Positions 1-47,600 of a stretch of DNA of 64,000 nt are shown piece by piece. The DNA lies in the NCBI RefSeq assembly GCF_017896165.1, contig NZ_JAFCNB010000015.1, positions 124,001 through 188,000 of the forward strand, in the 5' to 3' direction. A program made the position numbers and the translations under genes. The notes under the pieces are model-generated. The model did not search any database. It saw only the letters and a program-made list of their open reading frames with translations, and was not told the origin of the DNA. This DNA comes from Microbispora oryzae (lineage in GTDB: Bacteria > Actinomycetota > Actinomycetes > Streptosporangiales > Streptosporangiaceae). Numbering within the stretch: position 1 is the first letter of the stretch; the number at the start of each line of letters is the position of its first letter.

Positions 1-12559
<12,559 letters not shown>

Positions 12560-12566
12560 GGCAGAA

Positions 12567-12573
12567 CCGCCTT
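12567..12573 (-). promoter_or_regulatory. Weak ribosome binding site of PKS-E
   Basis: AAGGCGG lies seven bases before the ATG at 12559. It is a poorer match than the other genes have, which fits translational coupling to PKS-D across the 29-base gap. Confidence 0.5.
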
Positions 12574-12588
12574 CGGATCTGGGCCGGC

Positions 12589-27354
<14,766 letters not shown>

Positions 27355-27360
27355 TCAGCT

Positions 27361-27367
27361 CCACCTC
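27361..27367 (-). promoter_or_regulatory. Ribosome binding site of PKS-D
   Basis: GAGGTGG lies six bases before the ATG at 27354 and supports that start. Confidence 0.8.
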
Positions 27368-27386
27368 TGGGGATAACCGAGCGCAC

Positions 27387-27397
27387 GTCGAATCGAC
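27387..27397. repeat. Short palindrome in the PKS-D leader
   Basis: GTCGA and TCGAC flank a single base in the roughly 95-base untranslated leader. The leader is noticeably richer in A and T than the coding DNA. The palindrome could be a protein site or chance. Confidence 0.3.
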
Positions 27398-27454
27398 CGG
27401 CGTCCTAAATCGATGGCTGTCTCTTGGAATAACGAATCCAGCAGCCCGACGCTC

Positions 27455-27500
27455 AGGTTAGGAGCGCCGGATCGGCGCCCTAACCCCTAGCGTCCCCCTA
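27455..27500 (-). promoter_or_regulatory. Candidate promoter of PKS-D with direct-repeat operator
   Basis: On the minus strand, TAGGGGG (27500-27494) and TAGGGGT (27489-27483) form a direct repeat with an 11-base period. The second copy overlaps the -35-like TTAGGG (27483-27478). After a 17-base spacer comes the -10-like TAACCT (27460-27455). The PKS-B upstream region has the same arrangement. An 11-base period next to -35 is typical of SARP-type activator sites, but no regulator is visible here, so the protein is unknown. The repeat starts two bases after the PKS-C stop. Confidence 0.55.
27457..27484 (-). promoter_or_regulatory. GC-rich inverted repeat in the PKS-C/PKS-D gap
   Basis: Arms of 12 bases (GTTAGG-GCGCCG against its complement) enclose a three-base loop, with one bulged base. 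It lies between, and partly over, the candidate -35 and -10 boxes. It could be part of the operator, or it could act as a weak terminator for the B-C transcript. It has no T-tract, so a terminator role is uncertain. Confidence 0.45.
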
Positions 27501-27502
27501 CC

Positions 27503-36670
<9,168 letters not shown>

Positions 36671-36673
36671 GAT

Positions 36674-36680
36674 TCACTCC
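36674..36680 (-). promoter_or_regulatory. Ribosome binding site of PKS-C
   Basis: GGAGTGA, with its GGAG core six bases before the ATG at 36670, lies in the 25-base gap after PKS-B. No room remains for a promoter, so B and C are probably one transcript. Confidence 0.75.
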
Positions 36681-36695
36681 GCTCGTCGGGCCGGG

Positions 36696-39600
36696 TCAGG
36701 GCTCGGTGGAACTGCCGGCGTGGGGGTCGGGGGCGGTGTCGCCCAGCGCGAGCTTCACCAGGTCGTCGACGTCCATCACGTCGAGATCGCCATCGAGATC
36801 GCCGTCGAGATCGCCGCCGGGATCGCCTGCGGGTGCGGCGGCTTCTGGGACCGGCCGGCCCGGCGTCGCCGGCGCCAGCCGGAGCAGCCGGGGCAGGAGT
36901 CCCGACTCCCGCAGCCGCTCGGCCGGGATCGCGGCGAGAAGCGCGTGGATCTCGGCGTCGGGCACATCCACGGGCTCGTCGGCGGGGGTGAGGGTCTCAC
37001 CGAGATGCCCGGCGAGCCGCTCGGCGTTCGGGTAGTCGAAGACGAGCGTCGGCGAGAGCGCCAGCCCGGTGGCGGCCATCAGCCGGTCCCGCAGCTGCAC
37101 CGCGGTGAGCGAGTCGAAGCCGAGCTCGGTGAAGGCGCGGGCCGGCGCCACATCGGTGCCCGACCCGTGCCCGAGCACGGCGGCCACCTCGTCGCGGACC
37201 AGCCGCAGCAGGATCCGGTCGCGCTCGGCCGGGCCCGCATCCGCCAGCGACGCGGCCAGGTCCGCGGCCGGATCCTTGTGGGCGGGGTCCCGGTCGGCCG
37301 CGTGCTTATCGGCCGCGTGCTTATGGGCCTGGCCGGGGCCGGGGCTGCCGTCCACGAGCAGATCGGCGAACAGGGGCCGCGACCGGGCGGTGGAGAACAC
37401 CGGGACGAACCGCGCCCAGTCGACGTCGGCCACGGTGACCAGCGCGTCGTCCGCGTCGCCCGCGGCACCCGCGGCACCCGCGCCGACCGCGACGCCGAGG
37501 GCGTCCAGCGCCCGCGCCGGCGGCATCGGGGTGAGACCGCGCCGCCGCAGCAGGTCAGCGGTCGCGTCGTCGGCCGCCATGCCGATGCGGGCCCACGGCC
37601 CCCAGGCGATCGCCGTCCCGGGCCGGCCCTGCGCCCGGCGCCGGGCGACGATCGCGTCCAGGGCCGCGTTCGCCGCCGCGTACGCGCCCTGCCCCGCGCT
37701 GCCCCACACGCCCGCGATCGAGGAGAAGACGACCAGCGGCACGTCCGGCAACAGCGCGTCGAGATGGGCCGCCCCGTCCACCTTGCCGGCCGCGACGGCG
37801 CGCAGATGCTCCTCGTCCTCGGCGGCGAGCGGCACGTCGTCGCTCACGCCGGCCGCGTGCACGACGACGTCCACCTCGCCCGCCTCGGCGAGCAGGGCCT
37901 CGACCGCCGGCCGGGCGGACAGGTCGCACGCGTGTGCCCGCGCCCCGGGCAGCTCGGCGAGCAGCTCGTCCGCGCCGGGGGCGGCGGCGCCGCGGCGGGA
38001 GACCAGCACCAGCCGCTCCGCGCCGTTGGCGGCGGCCCATCGGGCGACCTCGGCGCCCAGGCCGCCGGTGCCTCCGGTGATCAGTACGGTTCCGGCGGGC
38101 CGCCAGGGCGGAACGCCGGCCGGCGCCGGCGCGGGGATCAGCCGTCGCAGCATCGGGCCTGCGGGGCGGAGGGCGATCTGGTCCTCCGCGCCGAGCCCGC
38201 CCGCCAGGATGGCGATCAGCCAGGCCGCCGCCGCGGCGTCCATGTGCTCGGGAACGTCGACCAGCCCGCCCCATCGCTCCGGGTGCTCCAGGCCGGCGAC
38301 CCGCGCCAGCCCCCAGGCCGCCGCCGGGCCGAGGTCGGGCGCCGGGTCGCCGGGGCCTGTCGACACCGCGCGCCTGGTGAGGAACCAGTGCGGCGCCGCC
38401 AGGCCAAGCCGGGTGACCGCCAGTGCCTCCGCCGGGCTCGACACGACGGCCAGCACCCCGTCGAGGGCCGGTCCCGATTCCGCGACCACCTCGGCGCCCG
38501 CGGCTCGCAGCGTCCCGGCGAGGGCACCGTCGTCGTCGCCGAGCACGAGCCAGGCACCGGTCAGCGACGCGGCGGGCGACTCCACCGCGGGCGGCTGGTC
38601 CACGGCGGGCGACTCCGCTGTGGGTTCCAGCACTGTGGGTTCCAGCACTGTGGGTTCCAGCACTGTGGGTTCCAGCACTGTGGGTTCCAGCACTGTGGGC
38701 GCCTCCGCGTCAGACGCTTTCACGAGCGCTTTCACGAGCGGCCGCCATTCGACGCGGTATCGCCAATTCTCAGGGCCGGACCGCTCAGCGCCGGACTGCC
38801 GCGTGCTGGACTGTTCTGTGCCGGGCCGTTCCGAGGGCAGCGCGTCCAGCCAGAACCGCCGCCGGTGGAACCCGTACGTCGGCAGGTCGACGAGGCGCGC
38901 GCCCGGGAGCACCGCGGCCCAGTCGACCGGGGCGCCGTGCGCGAACAGCGTGGCCAGGGCGGTGAGCGCGACGACCGGTTCGTCCCGGTCGCGGCGCAGG
39001 GTAGGCACGCGCACGGCGTCCGGCCGCAGCTGCCCGGCCATCGCGGTGAGGACCCCGTCCGGTCCGAGCTCCACGAACGCGCCGATGCCGTCCAGCGCGG
39101 CGATCGCGTCGGCGAACCGGACGGGCCTGCGAACCTGCTCCACCCAGTAGTCCGGGTCGCGCCACTGCCCCGGCTCCACCGGCCGCCCGGTCACCGTCGA
39201 CACCACGGGCGCCGACGGGTCGGCGAAGCTCAGGGTCCGTACGACGGCCCGGAACTCGTCCAGCATCGGTTCCATCAGCCGGGAGTGGAAGGCGTGGCTG
39301 GTCCGCAGGCGATTGGTCTTCCAGCCTCGTTCGGCCGCGAGCACCGCCGCCCGTTCCACCGCGTCCGCGTCGCCCGAGACCACCACGGCCGCCGGGCCGT
39401 TCACCGCGGCGACGTCCAGCTCGCCGAACGCCGCTCTGGCCTCGTCCTCCGTCGCTCCCACCGCGAGCATCGCGCCACCCGCAGGAAGCGCCTGCATGAG
39501 CCTGCCGCGCGCGGCGACCAGCGTGGCCGCGTCCGCCAGCGAGAGCGTCCCGGCCACGTGCGCCGCCGCGATCTCGCCGATCGAGTGGCCCACCAGGACG

Positions 39601-41546
39601 TCGGCGCGCACCCCCCAGTGCGAGAGCAGCGCGTGCAGCGCCACCTCGACGGCGAAGATCGCCGGCTGGGCGTACCCGGTCTGGTGGATCAGGTCCTCGT
39701 CGGCGAGCACTGCGGTCAGCGGGCGGTCGAGGTGCGGATCGAGCGCGGCGGTGACCGTGGCCAGCGCGTCGGCGAAAACGGGAAACTCGCCGGCGAGCTC
39801 CGTGCCCATGCCCGTACGCTGCGCGCCCTGTCCGGTGAAGAGGAATGCCCGCTTGCCCCGTGCCGCGACCCCTTCGACCACCGCCTCGATCGTCGCCTCG
39901 CCCCGGCCTCCGGCGGCCCAGGCGGTCAGCGCGCCGGCGGCCTTCTCGGTGCCGCCGCCGGTCCGCCGCGCGACGAACACCGCCCGGTGCGGCAGCGCGG
40001 GCCGCAGCGTGGCCGACCAGGCGACGTCGGTCAGCGACGCGTCCGGATGCTCGCGCAGGTGCCGGCCGAGCCGCCCGGCCTGCCGCCGTACGGCGTCGGG
40101 GTCCGGCCCTGTGACGATCAGCGGAGCCACCCTCCCCGCCGGAGGAGCGGGAGCGACGGCCGCGGCCGGGGGCTCCTCGAGGATGACGTGGGCGTTGGTC
40201 CCGCTGATCCCGAACGACGACACACCGGCCCGGCGCGGGCGTCCCTCAGCGGGCCAGGATCGGGCCTCGGTGAGCAGCTCGACCTTCCCGGCCGCCCAGT
40301 CGACCTTGGGCGTCGGCTCGTCGACGTGCAACGTCTTCGGCAGCACCCCGTGCCGCATCGCCATGACCATCTTGATGATCCCGGCCGCGCCCGCCGCCGC
40401 CTGCGTGTGCCCCAGATTCGACTTGATCGACCCCAGCCACAGCGGCTCGTCCCGCTCCCGACCGTAGGCGGCCAGCAACGCCTGCGCCTCGATCGGGTCA
40501 CCCAGCGTGGTGCCCGTGCCGTGCGCCTCCACCACGTCAACATCACGCGGGGTCAATCCCGCGCCGGCCAGCGCCGCGCGGATCACCCGCTGCTGCGACG
40601 GCCCGTTCGGCGCGGTCAGTCCGCTGGACGCGCCGTCCTGGTTCACCGCGGTCCCCCGCACCACCGCCAGGATCGGGTGTCCGGCACGTTGCGCGTCGGA
40701 CAGCCGCTCCACCACCAGCATGCCGACACCCTCGCCCCAGCCGGTGCCGTCGGCGGCGGCCGCGAACGACTTGCACCGCCCGTCGGCGGCCAGCCCGCGC
40801 TGCCGGGAGAAGCCGATGAACGTGTCCGGGGTCGCCATCACCGCGGCTCCCCCGGCGAGGGCCAGGTCGCACTCCCCCGACCGCAGCGCCTGCGCCGCCA
40901 GATGCAGCGCGACCAGCGACGACGAGCACGCGGTGTCCACGGTCAGCGCGGGGCCCTCCAGCCCGAGCGTGTACGCGATCCGCCCGGAGGCCACACTGCC
41001 GGAGTTGCCGGTGCCGAGGTAGGCCTCGACCTCGTCGGGAACGTCGAGCAGGCGTGCGGCGTAGTCGTGGTACATCAACCCGGCGTAGACGGCGGTGCGG
41101 CTGCCGCGCAGCCCGAGCGGGTCTATCCCGGCGCGCTCCAGCGCCTCCCACGCCGTCTCCAGCAGCAGGCGCTGCTGCGGGTCCATCGCGAGCGCCTCAC
41201 GCGGCGAGATCCCGAACACGTCCGGGTCGAAGTCGGCGGCGTCGTAGAGGAACCCGCCCTCCCGGGCGTAGGAGGTACCAGGATGATCGGGATCGGGGTG
41301 ATACAACCCCTCGACATCCCAGCCACGATTCGCCGGGAACAGCCCGATGCCGTCCCGCCCCTCCGCGACCAGCTCCCACAGCTCGTCCGGCGAGGTGACC
41401 CCACCCGGATAACGGCACGCCATGCCGACGACGGCGATCGGTTCGTGCGTTCCGGCCTCGACCTCCGCCAGCCGCCTGCGGGTCTGGTGGAGGTCCGCGG
41501 TCACCCGCCTCAGGTAGTCACGAAGCTTCTGCTCACTCGACGACAC
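36696..41546 (-). CDS. PKS-B: type I modular polyketide synthase, single module
   Basis: This 1616-residue single-module PKS has a GTG start, chosen because a GAGGTGA ribosome site lies seven bases upstream and the N-terminal docking coiled coil (residues 5-32) begins directly after it. Domain order is KS (36-459), AT (568-904), KR (structural part from about 928, catalytic part 1149-1330), ACP (1453-1519) and a C-terminal docking region ending with [11 protein letters not shown], a class 1b-like helix. The AT has GHSIGE and HAFH, which implies malonyl-CoA. The KR has the Lys-Ser-Tyr-Asn tetrad and an A-type Trp eight residues before Tyr, so a hydroxyl is expected. The KR structural subdomain contains five copies of a PTVLE repeat, and two further short repeats lie before the ACP and in the C-terminal tail. 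A candidate promoter lies in the 142-base gap upstream. Confidence 0.98.
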   Translation of the reverse strand: MSSSEQKLRDYLRRVTADLHQTRRRLAEVEAGTHEPIAVVGMACRYPGGVTSPDELWELVAEGRDGIGLFPANRGWDVEGLYHPDPDHPGTSYAREGGFLYDAADFDPDVFGISPREALAMDPQQRLLLETAWEALERAGIDPLGLRGSRTAVYAGLMYHDYAARLLDVPDEVEAYLGTGNSGSVASGRIAYTLGLEGPALTVDTACSSSLVALHLAAQALRSGECDLALAGGAAVMATPDTFIGFSRQRGLAADGRCKSFAAAADGTGWGEGVGMLVVERLSDAQRAGHPILAVVRGTAVNQDGASSGLTAPNGPSQQRVIRAALAGAGLTPRDVDVVEAHGTGTTLGDPIEAQALLAAYGRERDEPLWLGSIKSNLGHTQAAAGAAGIIKMVMAMRHGVLPKTLHVDEPTPKVDWAAGKVELLTEARSWPAEGRPRRAGVSSFGISGTNAHVILEEPPAAAVAPAPPAGRVAPLIVTGPDPDAVRRQAGRLGRHLREHPDASLTDVAWSATLRPALPHRAVFVARRTGGGTEKAAGALTAWAAGGRGEATIEAVVEGVAARGKRAFLFTGQGAQRTGMGTELAGEFPVFADALATVTAALDPHLDRPLTAVLADEDLIHQTGYAQPAIFAVEVALHALLSHWGVRADVLVGHSIGEIAAAHVAGTLSLADAATLVAARGRLMQALPAGGAMLAVGATEDEARAAFGELDVAAVNGPAAVVVSGDADAVERAAVLAAERGWKTNRLRTSHAFHSRLMEPMLDEFRAVVRTLSFADPSAPVVSTVTGRPVEPGQWRDPDYWVEQVRRPVRFADAIAALDGIGAFVELGPDGVLTAMAGQLRPDAVRVPTLRRDRDEPVVALTALATLFAHGAPVDWAAVLPGARLVDLPTYGFHRRRFWLDALPSERPGTEQSSTRQSGAERSGPENWRYRVEWRPLVKALVKASDAEAPTVLEPTVLEPTVLEPTVLEPTVLEPTAESPAVDQPPAVESPAASLTGAWLVLGDDDGALAGTLRAAGAEVVAESGPALDGVLAVVSSPAEALAVTRLGLAAPHWFLTRRAVSTGPGDPAPDLGPAAAWGLARVAGLEHPERWGGLVDVPEHMDAAAAAWLIAILAGGLGAEDQIALRPAGPMLRRLIPAPAPAGVPPWRPAGTVLITGGTGGLGAEVARWAAANGAERLVLVSRRGAAAPGADELLAELPGARAHACDLSARPAVEALLAEAGEVDVVVHAAGVSDDVPLAAEDEEHLRAVAAGKVDGAAHLDALLPDVPLVVFSSIAGVWGSAGQGAYAAANAALDAIVARRRAQGRPGTAIAWGPWARIGMAADDATADLLRRRGLTPMPPARALDALGVAVGAGAAGAAGDADDALVTVADVDWARFVPVFSTARSRPLFADLLVDGSPGPGQAHKHAADKHAADRDPAHKDPAADLAASLADAGPAERDRILLRLVRDEVAAVLGHGSGTDVAPARAFTELGFDSLTAVQLRDRLMAATGLALSPTLVFDYPNAERLAGHLGETLTPADEPVDVPDAEIHALLAAIPAERLRESGLLPRLLRLAPATPGRPVPEAAAPAGDPGGDLDGDLDGDLDVMDVDDLVKLALGDTAPDPHAGSSTEP
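36781..36828 (-). repeat. 12-bp repeats in the PKS-B C-terminal docking region
   Basis: Three near-identical 12-base units and a fourth diverged one encode GDLD repeats, an acidic flexible spacer just before the MDVDDL docking helix. Confidence 0.9.
37295..37324 (-). repeat. In-frame duplication, 15 bp x 2, in PKS-B KR-ACP linker
   Basis: Two perfect 15-base units encode the [10 protein letters not shown] run. Degenerate continuation (RDPAHKDPA) shows an older, decayed part of the same charged linker. Confidence 0.9.
38618..38692 (-). repeat. In-frame minisatellite, 15 bp x 5, in PKS-B
   Basis: Five perfect 15-base units encode PTVLE five times (residues about 952-976). They sit in the KR structural subdomain, between its first strand (YRVEW) and the LTGAWLVL strand. 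A further partial unit follows, and a 12-base duplication (about 38716-38739) encodes the nearby VKALVKA. Identical units imply recent slippage expansion. Confidence 0.95.
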
Positions 41547-41553
41547 CAGCGCG

Positions 41554-41560
41554 TCACCTC
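41554..41560 (-). promoter_or_regulatory. Ribosome binding site of PKS-B (decides a GTG start)
   Basis: GAGGTGA lies seven bases before the GTG at 41546. The docking helix starts directly after this codon, so the GTG is preferred over internal starts. Confidence 0.8.
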
Positions 41561-41623
41561 ACTCCGGTGGTCACCGGGATCGCGGGGTGGGGGCGGCGCC
41601 GCGGACGCGCGGCACCGCCCCGG

Positions 41624-41669
41624 ACGCTAGGAGCGCACGGAGGCGCTCTCAACCCCTACGCCTCCCTTA
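41624..41669 (-). promoter_or_regulatory. Candidate promoter of PKS-B with direct-repeat operator
   Basis: On the minus strand, TAAGGGA (41669-41663) and TAGGGGT (41658-41652) repeat with an 11-base period and abut the -35-like TTGAGA (41652-41647). A 17-base spacer leads to the -10-like TAGCGT (41629-41624). Repeat spacing, box spacing and the GCGCTCCTA stretch running into the -10 all match the PKS-D promoter. This agreement between two otherwise different intergenic regions is the main support. Confidence 0.55.
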
Positions 41670-41688
41670 GGTCCCGGACCGGAGACGG

Positions 41689-44600
41689 CTAGAGACCCAG
41701 CTCGTTGTCGATGAAGGCGAACATCTCCTCGTCGCTGGCCTCCCCCAGCCGGTCGGCGACCTCGTCGTCCTCGGCCGGCTGCCAGGCGGCGAGCAGCTTC
41801 CGGAGGCGGCCGGCGATCTCGTCGCGGACCGCCGGGTCGAGCCCGTCGCCGGCCAGTGTGGCCTCGAACCGGTCGAGCTCGGCCAGCGCGGGCAGCACGG
41901 GCAGTGCGGACGGCGGAGCCACCGCGGGAGCGAGCTGGTCGTGGAGGTGTCCGGCCAGGTCCCCGGGGGTGGGGTAGTCGAAGATGACCGTCGCGGGCAG
42001 CCGCAGGCCGGTCGCCGCCGTCAGGCCGTTGCGCAGCTCGACCGCCGTGAGCGAGTCGAAGCCCAGGTCGAGGAAGCCCCGGGTGGGCTCGATCGCCTGG
42101 CCGCCCGAGTAGCCGAGCACGGTCGCGACGTGGCCGAGCACCAGGTCGAGCAGCAGCCCGCGCTGGTCGTCGGCCGACAGCCCCGTCAGCCGTTGCACGA
42201 CCGGCACCGCCGCAGGCGCCGCGGCCCTGACCGTGGGCCGCCTGACCAGGCCGCGCAGCAGCGGCGGCACGTCCCCGGTCTCGCGTACGGCCGCCAGGTC
42301 GAGCCGGATCGGCACGATCGGCGTCGCCGGCGCGGCCACCGCGGCGTCGAACGCCGCGAGGCCCGGCTCGACGTCGAACGGCAGCACACCGGCCCGGGCC
42401 ATCCGCTGCCGGTCGGTCTCGTCCAGGCCACCCGCCATGCCGCCGTCGGCCCACGGTCCCCAGGCCAGCGCCTGTCCGGGCAGGCCGAGCGCCCGGCGGT
42501 GCAGCGCGAGCGCGTCGAGGAACGCGTTGGCCGCGGCGTAGTTGGCCTGGCCCGGCGTACCGAAGATCGCCGACGCGGACGAGAACAGGACGAAGGCCGA
42601 CAGATCCAGATCGCGGGTGAGCTCGTGGAGATGCGTCGCGCCGTCCACCTTGGGACGCAGCACCCGATCGAGCCGGTCGGGCGTCATCTGCTCGACGATC
42701 CCGTCGGCCAGGACGCCGGCGGTGTGCACCACCGCGGTCAGCGGATGCGCCGCCGGGATCTCCGCGAGCACGGCGGCCAGGGCGGACCGGTCGGCCACGT
42801 CCGCGGCCGCGAGCGTGACCTGCGCGCCCTCCGCGCGGAGCGCCTCGGCGACCGTCGCGCCTCCCCCGGTGCGGCTGACCAGGACCAGCCGCTCGACCCC
42901 ATGGGAGACGACCAGATGCCGCGCCACCTGGCCGGCGAGCGCGCCGGACCCACCGGTGATCAGCACGGTGCCGGCGCCGAACGGCCCGGCCGCCTGGGCG
43001 GCACCAGGGTCGGCCCCCGCGGCGCGCGTGAGCCTCGGGGCGAACAGCGCGCCGCCGCGGATCGCCAGCTGCGGCTCCCCGGACGCCAGCGCCGCCGGCA
43101 ACATCCGCCAGGACGCGGCGTCGTCGTCGAGGTCGACCACCAGGAACCGGTCGGGATTCTCCTGCTGGGCCGAGCGGAGCAGCCCCCAGACCGCGGCCCC
43201 GGCCAGGTCGGCGCCGCCGCTCTCCGCCAGTACGGCGTTTCTGGTCAGCACCACCAGCCGGGAGTCACCGGCCAGCGAGCGCCGCAGAACGTCCAGCACC
43301 CGGCGGGTCTCGCCGTGCGTCGCCTCGACGACCCGGTCGCCGTTCTCCGCCGTGGCACCGCCCTCCGCCGCGGCGCCGCGAACGGTCAGGAGCATCACCG
43401 GGGCGTCGAGCGTGGCCCGCGCGGGCACGTCCGGCAGCTCCGGCAGCGGCTCGCCGAACACCGCCCAGCCGGCCGTTCCCGGGGAGCTCTCCGGTCCGGC
43501 CGGCACCCGGTCCCACTCGATCGCGAACAGGTCGCGCGCGCCCGGACGGGCGGACGGCGCCGGCCGCAGAACCAGCGACCCCACCGTGAGGACGGCCTGC
43601 CCGGCCTCGGTGAACGCCTCAAGCCGGACCGCGTCGGCCCCCGCCGGGCTGAGCCGGACCCGCAGCCGGTCCGCGCCGGTGGCGTAGACGGTCACGTCCG
43701 ACCAGCTGAACGGCAGCCGGGCCGCTGCCGCCTCACCCTCGCCGTTCAGGCTCAGCGCGTGCAACGCCGCGTCGACCAGAGCGGGATGCGCGCCGAACCG
43801 GGACGCGTCACGCCGCTGTTCCTCGGCGAGGACCACCTCGGCGAACAGGTCGTCGCCGCGCCGCCAGACCGCCCGCAGGGCCTGGAACACCGGCCCGTAG
43901 TCCAGGCCGATGTCCCGGAGTCCAGGGTAGAGGTCGTCGAGCGGCACCGGTACGGCGTCGGCGGGCGGCCAGGCATCCGTGACCTGCTCGGTCACTGTGT
44001 CGGCCACCGTGCCGGTCAGTGCGCCGGTCACGGCTCCAGCCACGGCTCCGACCACGGCTCCGGTCACGGTGAGGCTGCCGCTGGCGTGGTGCCGCCAGCC
44101 GTCGCCGCGCTCGTCGTGCTCGTCGCGGGAGTGGACGCGCAGCGCCCGCCGGCCGTGCTCGTCCGGGCCGTCCACCGTCACCTGGATCTGGATGGCGGCG
44201 CTGTCCGGGATGACGAGCGGCGCGTGCAGAGTCAACTCCTCGACGGTGTCGCAGCCCACCTGCTGGGCAGCCTGGACCGCCACCTCCAGCAGCGCGGTTC
44301 CGGGCAACAGCACCGCACCCGTCACCACGTGGTCGGCGAGCCAGGGATGGGTACGCAGCGAGAGACGGCCGGTGAGGATCGCGCCGTCTCCGTCGACCAG
44401 CGGCACGACGGCACCGAGCATGGGGTGATCGGCGGCGCCGAGCCCGGCCGCGCTGAGGTCCCCGGCGCCGCGAGTCGCGGTGATCCAGTACCGCTCCCGC
44501 TGGAAGGCGTAGGTGGGCAGGACCGCCGGCCGGACGCCCTCATGCAGTGCGCTCCAGTCGACCGGAACGCCGTTGACGTGCAGCGTCGCCAGGGCGGTGA

Positions 44601-47600
44601 GCGCGGTGGTGACCTCGTCCCTGTCCCGACGCAGCAACGGCACCGCCACGGTCTCCGGCTGCGAAGCCACCCGCTGGGCCAACGCGGTCAGCACCCCGTC
44701 CGGGCCCAACTCCACCAACCTGCCCACCCCATCCAAGGCAGCCATCGCCTCAGCGAACCGGACCGGCTTGCGAACCTGCCCCACCCAGTACTGAGGGTCC
44801 GACCACTGCCCCGGCTCCACCGGCCGGCCCGTCACCGTCGAGACCACCGCAACCGACGGCTCCCCGAACGCCAACCCGTGAACCACCCGCCCGAACTCCG
44901 CCAGCATCGGCTCCATCAACCGCGAATGGAACGCATGACTCGTCCGCAACCGCGACGACTTCCACCCGCGTTCGGCCGCGAGGCCGGCGACCCGGTCGAT
45001 ATCGGCCGCGGTCCCGGACACCACGACGGCGTCCGGGCCGTTCACCGCCGCGACATCGACGTCGGGGAACGCCTCCAGCACGTCTGCTTCGGACGCGCCG
45101 ACCGCGAGCATCGCGCCGCCCGCAGGCAGCGCCTGCATCAACCGGCCCCGCGCGGTCACCAGCGTCGCCGCGTCGGACAGCGACAGCACTCCTGCAACGT
45201 GTGCTGCGGCGATCTCCCCGACCGAGTGCCCCACCAGCACATCCGCGGTCACGCCCCACGACGCCACCAGGGCGTGCAGGGCCACCTCCACCGCGAACAA
45301 CGCCGGCTGCGCATACCCCGTCTGATCGATCAACGCCTCGTCGGCCAGCACCTCCGCCAGCGGCCGGTCCAGATGCGGATCGAGATGCGCGCAGACCGCG
45401 TCGAACGCGTCCGCGAACGCCGGGAACGCCCTATACAGCTCTTGGCCCATGCCAACCCGCTGCGCACCCTGACCGGTGAACAGGAACCCGACCCGGCCAG
45501 CCCGAGCCACCCCGGCCAGACCACCCGTACCGGACACAATCGCGTCCAGGCCGGTGACCAGCGCGTCGCGGTCGGCGGCCAGCACCACGGCCCGGTGGGC
45601 CAGTGCCGGGCGCCGGCCCGCCGCGGCGGCGAGCGCACGCAGGTCCTCATGGGCGGAGGCCCGCAGTCGTTCCGCCTGCGCCCGCAACGCCGTCTCGGTG
45701 TGCCCCGACACCAGCACCGGCACGACCGGCAGCCTGAAGGCGGGCTCCGAGTCCTCCGGTGCCGGTGCCTCCTCCAGGATCACGTGGGCGTTCGTGCCGC
45801 TCACACCGAACGCCGACACACCCGCCCGGCGCGGCCGATCCCCCACCAGCCACGGCCGGGCCTCCGTCAGCAACTCGACACTCCCAGCCGACCAGTCCAC
45901 ATGCGGCGACGGCTCACCCGCATGCAACGTCGCGGGCAACGTCTCGTGCCGCATCGCCAGCACCATCTTCGCGATACCCGCCACACCAGCCGCCGCCTGC
46001 GTATGACCGATGTTCGACTTCACCGACCCCAGCCACAACGGCCGCTCCCGGCCCTGACCATACGTCGCCAGCAGAGCCTGCGCCTCGATCGGATCACCCA
46101 ACGTCGTACCCGTACCGTGCGCCTCCACCGCATCCACATCCTGCGAAGACAGGCCCGCCGACGCCAGCGCCGCCCGGATCACCCGCTGCTGCGACGGACC
46201 ATTCGGCGCCGTCAACCCATTCGACGCACCGTCCTGATTGACCGCCGTCCCCCGCACCACCGCCAACACCTCATGCCCCAGGCGCCTGGCCTCCGACAGG
46301 CGCTCCACCAGCAGCATCCCCGCGCCCTCAGACCACCCCGTCCCATCCGCACCCGCACCAAACGACTTACACCGCCCATCAACGGCAAGACCCCGCTGCC
46401 GGGAAAACTCCACGAAGATGTCGGGAGTCGGCATCACCGTCACACCACCGACCAGCGCCATCGAGCACTCACCCGACCGCAGCGCCTGCACCGCCAGATG
46501 CAACGCCACCAACGACGACGAACACGCCGTATCCACCGTCACCGCCGGACCCTCCAGCCCGAAGCTGTAGGAGATCCGCCCCGACATCACCGACGACGCC
46601 GTCCCGGTCAGCAGATGACCCTCAAGACCGTCGACCGACTCTCCCGGGCCGTTCCCGTAGCCCATGTACGAGGCGCCCACGAACACGCCGACCGGCTCAC
46701 CCCGCAACCCCAGCGGGTTGACCCCCGCCCGCTCGAACGCCTCCCACGACGTCTCCAGCAACAACCGCTGCTGCGGATCCATCGCCAACGCCTCACGCGG
46801 ACTGATCCCGAACAACCCCGCGTCGAACTCGGCGGCGCCGTACAGGAACCCGCCATGGCGGGTGTACGACGTACCCGTGTGGTCGGGATCCGGGTGATAG
46901 AGGGCCTCGATGTCCCAGCCACGGTCGGTCGGAAATGCCCCGATTCCGTCTCTGCCGGAGGCGACCAGATCCCAGTACTCCTCCGGCGTCTGGACGCCGC
47001 CGGGCAGCCGCACGCTCATCCCGACGATCACGATCGGATCGTCGGTGGCCGATGCCGTGACCTCCGCTCCCACCACTGGGGTGGCCACGCCGATCACCTG
47101 CTCAAGGACGAATACGGCAAGTCGCTCGGCGCTGGGATAGTCGAACACCAGCGTGGCCGGCAACGCCAAGCCGGTCGCTACCCGCAAGCGGTTCCGCAGC
47201 TCCACCGCCGTCAGCGAATCGAAGCCCAGTTCCTTGAACGCCCGGTCCGGCTCGATCGCCGCCGTGGACGCGTGTCCCAGAACGGCGGCCACCTCGGCCC
47301 GTACCAACTCAAGCGCCAGACGGTGCCGCTCGGCCGAAGACAGACCGGCCAGCCGCGCGGCCAGGCCGGAGTCAGGCTCCGGCGCGACGGCCACCTCGGC
47401 CGCCTCGGGCAACCGATCGAACAACGGCCGAGCCCGGCTCGCGGTGAACAGCGGCAAGAACTCCGCCCACCGCACATCGGCGACCGTGACCAGGTCATCC
47501 CCGGAGCCGACGGCCAACGCGAGCGCGGTCAGCGCCCGGGCCGGTGTCATCGGGTTCAGGCCACGGCGACGCAGTTGCCCCGCGACCTGGTCGTCGGCGG

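Larger units (their letters stand above)
36990..41445 (-). other. PKS-B module: KS-AT-KR-ACP
   Basis: The KS Cys codon is at 40926-40928, the AT Ser at 39582-39584 and the ACP Ser at 37110-37112. The KS has the LMYHDY loop that in this window occurs only in KS domains following a DH-KR module, which fits its place after PKS-A module 5. The KR (catalytic part about 38100-37560) reads GVSDDV at the LDD position but has the A-type Trp and Gln, so an L-hydroxyl is expected. The usual FW-containing dimerization helix between AT and KR is missing: the linker is a short Ser/Glu/Arg-rich stretch. Confidence 0.92.

Noticed and set aside
27457-27484. A rho-independent terminator after PKS-C.
   Set aside because: The stem is strong but no T-tract follows, and it coincides with the candidate promoter spacer. 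It is therefore listed as a regulatory inverted repeat only.
38618-38692. The 15-base tandem repeat as a CRISPR array.
   Set aside because: The units are contiguous, without spacers, and encode in-frame PTVLE inside a KR domain.
41547-41688. A small gene in the gap between PKS-A and PKS-B.
   Set aside because: No frame with a start, ribosome site and plausible length is present. The gap holds only the candidate promoter and the ribosome site.
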